Part shown: positions 58,373 through 64,000 of the stretch, piece by piece | Layout: the number at the start of each line of letters is the position of its first letter | Position numbering within the stretch: position 1 is the first letter of the stretch | From: Chromatiaceae bacterium | GTDB taxonomy: Bacteria > Pseudomonadota > Gammaproteobacteria > Chromatiales > Chromatiaceae | NCBI GenBank assembly: GCA_025458165.1 | Contig: JALOTB010000014.1 | Span: 1 to 64,000 of the forward strand | Reading direction: 5' to 3' | Length of the DNA stretch: 64,000 nucleotides | Translations under genes and position numbers: made by a program | Notes under the pieces: model-generated | Database searches by the model: none | Told to the model about the DNA's origin: nothing | The model's input: the letters and a program-made list of their open reading frames with translations, nothing else

Positions 58373-59944
58373 CTAGCGGATCAGGTCGTGGTTGAAGTCG
58401 GTGACGCCCATCTCGCGGGTGTCGTCGTCGAGCCGCTCCAGGACCGCGTTGACCAGGGTGGTGAGGATGTACATCGCCCCCTCGTAGCCGAGGGTGGTCA
58501 GGCGGTGCAGGTGGTGGCGGTCGAAGATCGGGAAGCCGATACGGATCAGCGGGACCTCGAAGGCCTTGCCCTTGTGCAGGGTGTCGCGCTGGATGAACTT
58601 GCCGTAAGAGTTGCCGATGAGGAAGTCCGGCTTGTCGGTGAAGACGAGCGAACGCAGATGCCAGAGATCGGCCCCGGGATAGACCTTGCCGGAGCGGCCA
58701 AAGGGCGAGGCAGCGAGCAGCCGTTCGACCTCCTTCTTCCACCGCTTGCCGGCGTGGTGGCAGAGGATGTGGGTGGGCTCGGCCCCCAGCTCGAGCAGAA
58801 ACTTGACCATGCCGAGGACGAAATCGGCGTCGCCGTAGAGGGCGAAGCGCTTACCGTGCAGCCAGGCATGGCTGTCGGTCATCATGTCGACCAGGCGCCC
58901 GCGCTCCTTGGTCAGGGACTCCGGGATGGGCCGGCCGGTCAGCTCGGACACCTTCATCAGGAAGGCGTCGGTCCATTCGAGCCCCATTGGGATGTTGACC
59001 GGGGTCGCCGGCTGCCCCCAGACTGTCTCGACGTATTTCTTGGTCTTCACGAGCTGCCAGGGCTGCAGGAGCAGGGTGTCGATGGCGTTGGGGGCGTCCT
59101 TCACCTCGGCCTGGGTGGTGCCCCCGGCATACATGCGGTACGCGCCGTCCGCAGGGGTGTCGAGCACCTCGGTGGGGTCAGAGAGCAGGCTGTAGTCGAC
59201 CCCCATCTCGCGCATCATCCGATGCAGGACCCGATAGTTGCCGAGATAGGTCTCGAACCCTGGCACCAGATTGATCTTGCCGTTGCTGCCGACCCGCTTG
59301 TCCTCCATCGCGTTGACGGTGAAGTAACGCAGGATGCCCTCGAACATGTTGTCCCAGCCGGTGGTGTGCGAGCCCACGAAGCTCGGGGTGTGGGCGAAGG
59401 GGACGGGGAAGCTCTCGGGGACGTGGCCAGCGGCCTTGGCGTTGCTGATGAAGGCACTGAGGTCGTCGCCGATGACCTCGGCCATACAGGTGGTCGAGAC
59501 CGCGATCATCTCCGGCTGGTAGAGGGCCTTGGCATTCTCCAGGCCGTCGAACAGGTTCTTTTGGCCGCCGAAGACCGCCGCGTCCTCGGTCATGGAGTCG
59601 GACACGCAGGCGATCGGCTCCTTGAAGTGGCGGTTGAAGTAGGTGCGGAAGTAAGCCACGCAGCCTTGGGAGCCGTGCACGTAGGGCAGGGTCATCTCGA
59701 AGCCCAGGGCGCACAGGACCGCGCCGAGCGGCTGGCAGGCCTTGGCCGGGTTGATGGTGAGGGCCTCGCGGCCGAAGTTGAGCGCCTGGTACTCGGCGCT
59801 GGTGGTCCACTGGAAAACCTCCTCGATCTTCCCGGAGTCGTGGCACTCCTCGCACACCGCCCGCTTGCGGGCCTGGCTCGCGGTGTAGTCGTCCTCCCGG
59901 AACAGGGGGTAGCTCGGTTGAATCTTCTCGACGGTCTGGCTCAT
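58373..59944 (-). CDS. nifK: Nitrogenase MoFe protein beta subunit
   Basis: A 523-residue NifK, which with NifD forms the alpha2beta2 MoFe protein and shares the P-cluster. P-cluster region: NPAKACQPLGAVLCALGFEM and GSQGCVAYFRTYFNRHFKEP, plus VSTTCMAEVIGDDLSAF. The ATG at 59944 gives the normal N-terminus (SQTVEKIQPSYPLFREDDY); an 18-codon extension to 59998 is open but unneeded. It follows nifD by 112 bp, longer than usual. Confidence 0.98.
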   Translation of the reverse strand: MSQTVEKIQPSYPLFREDDYTASQARKRAVCEECHDSGKIEEVFQWTTSAEYQALNFGREALTINPAKACQPLGAVLCALGFEMTLPYVHGSQGCVAYFRTYFNRHFKEPIACVSDSMTEDAAVFGGQKNLFDGLENAKALYQPEMIAVSTTCMAEVIGDDLSAFISNAKAAGHVPESFPVPFAHTPSFVGSHTTGWDNMFEGILRYFTVNAMEDKRVGSNGKINLVPGFETYLGNYRVLHRMMREMGVDYSLLSDPTEVLDTPADGAYRMYAGGTTQAEVKDAPNAIDTLLLQPWQLVKTKKYVETVWGQPATPVNIPMGLEWTDAFLMKVSELTGRPIPESLTKERGRLVDMMTDSHAWLHGKRFALYGDADFVLGMVKFLLELGAEPTHILCHHAGKRWKKEVERLLAASPFGRSGKVYPGADLWHLRSLVFTDKPDFLIGNSYGKFIQRDTLHKGKAFEVPLIRIGFPIFDRHHLHRLTTLGYEGAMYILTTLVNAVLERLDDDTREMGVTDFNHDLIR

Positions 59945-60056
59945 GACGGGTCTCCTGCCGCGCCGCCCATCCGCGGACAACGGCACGCGTGAACACATGT
60001 CGCAGGGCAGCGACTTCCGAACCCACCCTCCCCCCTGTGGGGAGAGGGCCAGGGTT

Positions 60057-61541
60057 TCAGGCCCGGGCGGCCAAAGCCGCGGCCGCTGTCGCCGCGTCCT
60101 TGACCCAGGGCGCCTTCAGCTTGTCCCAGCAGGGGTTGTTGATGGTCATGTCCATGTCCCGGGCGAAGATGGCGAAACCGTCATAGCCGTGGTAGGGGCC
60201 CGAGTAGTCCCAGGAGTGCATCTGGCGGAACGGGATGCCCATCTTTTGGAACAGGTACTTCTCCTTGACCCCGGAGCCGACCAGGTCGGGCCGGATGCGC
60301 TGGACGATCTCCTCCAGCTCAAAGCCGGTGAGGTCGTCGTAGAGCAGGGTCGCGTTGCCCATCTCCTTGATGGTGCGGTCGTAGTCGTCGTTGTGGGCGA
60401 ACTCGTAGCCGGTACCGACGACCTCCATGCCGAGGTCCTCGTAGGCCCCGATCACGTGCCGCGGTCGCAGCCCGCCCACGTAGAGCATGACCTTCTTGCC
60501 CTCCAGGCGAGGACGGTACTTGGCGATCACCGCCTCGGACTGGGCCTGGTATCTGGCGATCACCGCCTCGGCCTTGGCCTGAATGGACTCGTCGAAGCGC
60601 GCGGCGATCTTGCGCAGGGACTCGGCGATCTTGGTCGGACCGAAGAAGTTGTATTCCATCCAGGGAATGCCGTACTTCTCCTCCATGAACCGGCTGATGT
60701 AGTTCATCGAGCGGTAGCAGTGGATCAGGTTGAGCTTGACCTTGGGGGTCAGCTCCAGCTCGGCGAGGGTGCCGTCGCCGGGCCACTGGGCGACCACGCG
60801 CAGCCCCATCTCCTCGAGCAGGATGCGTGAGGACCAGGCGTCGCCGCCGATGTTGTAGTCGCCAATGATGGCGACGTCATAGGGCGTGGCGACGAAGCGC
60901 TCATCGCCGTCGCGGTTGCCGATCACCCAGTCGCGAATGGCGTCGTTGGCGATGTGATGACCCAGCGACTGAGAGACCCCGCGGAAACCCTCGCAGCGCA
61001 CCGGCACGATGGGCTTGCCGAGCGCCTTGGCCTGCTCGCGGGCGACCGACTCGATGTCGTCGCCGATGAGGCCGATCGGGCACTCGGACTGGACGCTGAT
61101 CCCCTTGCTCAGCGGGAATAGGGACTCCAGCTCGGTGATCAGCTTGCCGAGCTTCTTGTCGCCGCCGAAGACGATGTCCTTCTCCTGAAAGTCGGAGGTG
61201 AAGTTCATCGTCCCGAAGGTGTTCACGCCGGTGTGCCCGACGTAGTAGTTGCGGCGGCCGGCGCGGGAATACTGGCCGCAGCCGACCGGGCCGTGGGAGA
61301 TGTGGATCATGTCCTTGATCGGGCCCCACACCACCCCCTTGGAACCCGCGTAGGCGCAGCCGCGGATGGTCATCACCCCCGGCAGCGACTTACGGTTCGA
61401 GGTGATGCACTTCTTCGACTGCTCGATGTCGTGGTCGTTGACCGCGAGGTGCTTGGCCCGATCCTTCTTGGCCTTCTCGGGGTAGACCTCCAAGACCTCC
61501 TGGATGAGCTCCAGGGTCTCTTCGCGTGTGAGTGCTGGCAT
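60057..61541 (-). CDS. nifD: Nitrogenase MoFe protein alpha subunit
   Basis: A 494-residue NifD, the site of N2 reduction. FeMo-co ligands are the Cys in [13 protein letters not shown] and the His in [21 protein letters not shown]-cluster cysteines are in [26 protein letters not shown] and [11 protein letters not shown]; the Val70/His195/Arg96 surroundings look normal (GVVWGPI). ATG at 61541 with GGAG upstream, 117 bp after nifH. Confidence 0.99.
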   Translation of the reverse strand: MPALTREETLELIQEVLEVYPEKAKKDRAKHLAVNDHDIEQSKKCITSNRKSLPGVMTIRGCAYAGSKGVVWGPIKDMIHISHGPVGCGQYSRAGRRNYYVGHTGVNTFGTMNFTSDFQEKDIVFGGDKKLGKLITELESLFPLSKGISVQSECPIGLIGDDIESVAREQAKALGKPIVPVRCEGFRGVSQSLGHHIANDAIRDWVIGNRDGDERFVATPYDVAIIGDYNIGGDAWSSRILLEEMGLRVVAQWPGDGTLAELELTPKVKLNLIHCYRSMNYISRFMEEKYGIPWMEYNFFGPTKIAESLRKIAARFDESIQAKAEAVIARYQAQSEAVIAKYRPRLEGKKVMLYVGGLRPRHVIGAYEDLGMEVVGTGYEFAHNDDYDRTIKEMGNATLLYDDLTGFELEEIVQRIRPDLVGSGVKEKYLFQKMGIPFRQMHSWDYSGPYHGYDGFAIFARDMDMTINNPCWDKLKAPWVKDAATAAAALAARA

Positions 61542-61658
61542 GCTGGCTCTCCTGGCGGCGGGGCCAATCCGCCCACGACCGCTCGTCGATAGGGGCTGGG
61601 TCAGAGGCGCTGGCGCTCGCTCGGTGGGGGGTACGCGCTCTCACCCGCTGCGGATCAC

Positions 61659-62555
<897 letters not shown>

Positions 62556-62612
62556 CTAGGGTCGATCGCTGCGGACAGCGGTTGGATGGAACGGGCGCTC
62601 ACTGGCGATGAG

Positions 62613-62628
62613 GCATGCGCCGTGCCAA
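62613..62628 (-). promoter_or_regulatory. sigma54 promoter of nifH
   Basis: TTGGCAC-GGCGC-ATGC: perfect -24 box, one mismatch in the -12 box, exact GG-N10-GC. Transcription should start near 62600, about 58 bases before the nifH ATG. Confidence 0.9.
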
Positions 62629-62691
62629 GCCGCGCGACTAACTCCATCGACCTGTTTGCTTATCAGAAATTTGCTGAGCGCACCCCCTCGC

Positions 62692-62706
62692 TGGTGGTCA
62701 GATTGC
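62692..62706 (+). promoter_or_regulatory. Possible sigma54 promoter of draT
   Basis: TGGTGG-TCAGA-TTGC has correct spacing and a perfect -12 box but a poor -24 box. The start would fall near 62718, only about 10 bases before the draT ATG at 62728. Confidence 0.3.
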
Positions 62707-62724
62707 GGACAAATGGCCAGGGCC

Positions 62725-62740
62725 TGTATGGATAACAACA
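62725..62740. promoter_or_regulatory. NifA upstream activator site of nifH
   Basis: Exact TGT-ATGGATAACA-ACA, about 105 bp upstream of the nifH -24 box. The draT start codon at 62728-62730 lies inside it, so the activator site and the first draT codons share the same bases. Confidence 0.78.
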
Positions 62741-63585
62741 GAGCGTCACGCCCGGATAAGGGGCCGCAGCCGCCGACCCTGCCCCCGGCCGCGCGGCTGC
62801 CGATCAATCGCTGCAACCTGCCCTCGGTGATCCTCGGCAGCCTCAGCTATCAGCGCCATCCGGTCGCCTTGGAGATCGATGGGGTGCGCGCCCTTTACAC
62901 CGAGCTCTTTACCGGGCTCGATGCGGTGGAGCGGCATCAGGAGCGGGCCGCGCGCTTCATGCACTACATGGCCGCCCACCTCTGCCTGGATCACTTGGAG
63001 GAGGCGGGTCTGGACCCCGGCCGTAGGGTCAAGCAGCGGGCGAACGCGAACTACCTGCGGATGGTCCGCGGCTGGTCCTTCGACTCCAACGGGCGGGAGG
63101 GGGCGGTGCTGAAGAGCTGGGTGGAGACCCGCTTCGGCCTCATCGCCCGGCACCACGCGGGGGTCCTCGGCGGTCGCGACAGCGAGGCCCGGCACGCCTT
63201 CATGCGGCAAGCCGCGGCCGGGATCTACGCCACCAACGCGATCGAGGCCCAGCTCGACCTGCTCTACACGTACTGCCAGTACGAGCTCGGGCGCCAGCAC
63301 CCCCGGGCCCGGCACCTCACCCTGTACCGCGGCATCAACCGCATCGACGAGCACGAGATCCTCGAGCGCCCGGGCCCTGGCCGATGCCTGGTCCTGCTCA
63401 ACAACCTGAGCAGCTTCACCAGCAACCGCGAGCGGGCCGAGGAGTTCGGCGACTATATCCTCACGGCCCAGGTACCTCTGGCGAAGGTCTTCTTCTTCAA
63501 CCGCCTCCTGCCGGGGATGCTCAAGGGCGAGGACGAGGTCGTCGTGATCGGCGGGGTCTACGAGGTCGACATCGGGACCGCCTAG
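62728..63585 (+). CDS. draT: NAD+-dinitrogenase-reductase ADP-D-ribosyltransferase DraT
   Basis: A 285-residue enzyme that ADP-ribosylates the NifH arginine and stops nitrogen fixation after an ammonium or dark shock. Family segments: LPSVILGSLSYQRHPVALEI, NYLRMVRGWSFDSNGREGAV, LKSWVETRFGL, AIEAQLDLLYTYCQYEL and LTLYRGINRIDEHEI. Start is either the ATG at 62728 (used here) or 62713; neither has a clear ribosome site. It is divergent from nifH and separated from draG by the entire cluster, whereas in Rhodospirillum and Azospirillum draT and draG adjoin. Confidence 0.93.
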   Translation: MDNNRASRPDKGPQPPTLPPAARLPINRCNLPSVILGSLSYQRHPVALEIDGVRALYTELFTGLDAVERHQERAARFMHYMAAHLCLDHLEEAGLDPGRRVKQRANANYLRMVRGWSFDSNGREGAVLKSWVETRFGLIARHHAGVLGGRDSEARHAFMRQAAAGIYATNAIEAQLDLLYTYCQYELGRQHPRARHLTLYRGINRIDEHEILERPGPGRCLVLLNNLSSFTSNRERAEEFGDYILTAQVPLAKVFFFNRLLPGMLKGEDEVVVIGGVYEVDIGTA

Positions 63586-63786
63586 CAGACCGGCGAGGAT
63601 TGCCCGCGCTTCCCCCGGCATAGCGATCGGCCGCGACGCTGGGACGCCTAAGCGAACGAAGACGAGAGGGCCGGGGACCCGCGTCCTGTGGGGTCGATGC
63701 CGATCTTCGCCCGGGACGGCCAACCGGCGGCGGCGCGCGCCGACTGGATCGGGACACCAAATGCCCGGACAATGGGCCGGGTTTTG

Positions 63787-63802
63787 GTCCTGCTGTCAGG
63801 AC
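63787..63802. promoter_or_regulatory. Inverted repeat before the last gene
   Basis: GTCCTG-CTGT-CAGGAC, perfect 6-bp arms, 32 bp upstream of the ATG at 63835. It may be an operator or the end of a draT terminator. The rest of 63586-63834 shows no gene and no good -24/-12 element. Confidence 0.4.
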
Positions 63803-63834
63803 GGCCCTTCATCTGTCACCATCGGGAAGCCATC

Positions 63835-64000
63835 ATGAGCGACGCTCTCAACTATCTCGTCCAGGTGCGCGGCGACGCGCTCGGTCACTACTTCAAGTTC
63901 CTCAAGGACGCGGGCAAGCACCTCGATCCCAAGACCCGCGACCTGATCTCGGTGATCACCAAGGTCCACTCGCAGACCGAGGCGGGCTTCAAGCAATACC
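63835..64000 (+). CDS. Carboxymuconolactone decarboxylase-like protein (cut by window edge)
   Basis: The first 55 codons of a protein (DALNYLVQVRGDALGHYFKF, LDPKTRDLISVITKVHSQTE) with the N-terminal helices of the CMD/AhpD-like fold; the LDPKTRDLISVITKV stretch is typical. The catalytic Cys-x2-Cys-x3-His, if present, would lie beyond the window. A role in redox protection beside nif is a guess. Confidence 0.6.
   Translation, partial: MSDALNYLVQVRGDALGHYFKFLKDAGKHLDPKTRDLISVITKVHSQTEAGFKQY

Noticed and set aside
63770-63800. -24/-12 promoter for the last gene
   Set aside because: A GG-N10-GC pair can be found but the -24 box is GGGTTT, too far from consensus.

Overview
The window is very GC-rich DNA (about 70 % by eye) from a diazotrophic gammaproteobacterium. 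The most likely source is a purple sulfur bacterium of the Chromatiaceae: the nif genes have the Azotobacter/Chromatiaceae type of content (nifL-nifA, nifZ, nifM, nifT, nifX, nifQ, draT/draG), and there are also a class II ribonucleotide reductase, a FAD-domain SelD, a multiheme cytochrome and a TauE-type exporter. The genus is an inference. I recognised no rRNA, tRNA or CRISPR array.

Left part (1-11.5 kb). A three-gene, translationally coupled McrBC-like restriction operon is cut by the left edge. It is followed by an MgtE Mg2+ transporter coupled to a small membrane protein, a G-rich heptamer repeat, a decaheme c-type cytochrome facing a sigma54-dependent regulator, a TauE/SafE permease, a small lipoprotein and a DUF3096 protein.

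11.5-31.3 kb. A lipopolysaccharide/polysaccharide island holds six glycosyltransferases and an O-antigen ligase/polymerase-like protein, most of them coupled by 4-bp overlaps. Then come an OmpA protein, an EF-G-like GTPase, NrdJ, a Gld-type ABC exporter operon (ATPase, permease fused to GldG, DUF4340 protein) and the ribosome rescue factor ArfB.

31.3-39.1 kb. A Lys/Ala/Pro-rich DUF2934-like protein, a decayed stretch, an overlapping egtD-selD pair, an ABC-2 export system and a DUF2285-type protein.

39.3-63.6 kb. A nitrogen-fixation supercluster lies almost wholly on the minus strand. Read from right to left it is nifH-D-K-T-Y(like)-EN-X-ferredoxin III-modC, then an accessory island, then nifV-W-Z-M-L-A, nifB-ferredoxin-nifQ-draG. 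draT diverges from nifH, so the two enzymes that switch NifH off and on lie at opposite ends of the cluster. Four -24/-12 (sigma54) promoters can be read with confidence or near-confidence (nifH, nifB, nifL, nifV), and exact TGT-N10-ACA NifA sites precede nifH, nifB and nifL. nifE and nifN are one continuous reading frame. Several accessory genes look damaged: nifM has a frameshifting internal deletion, nifL has an in-frame amber codon, and the nifL-nifA junction has a frame change and no proper nifA start.

The accessory island (49.2-52.4 kb) between nifV and modC holds a P-type ATPase remnant, a hicAB toxin-antitoxin pair bracketed by two copies of an imperfect direct repeat, and a second toxin-antitoxin pair. 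It separates the nifHDK-side genes from the nifV/nifB side.
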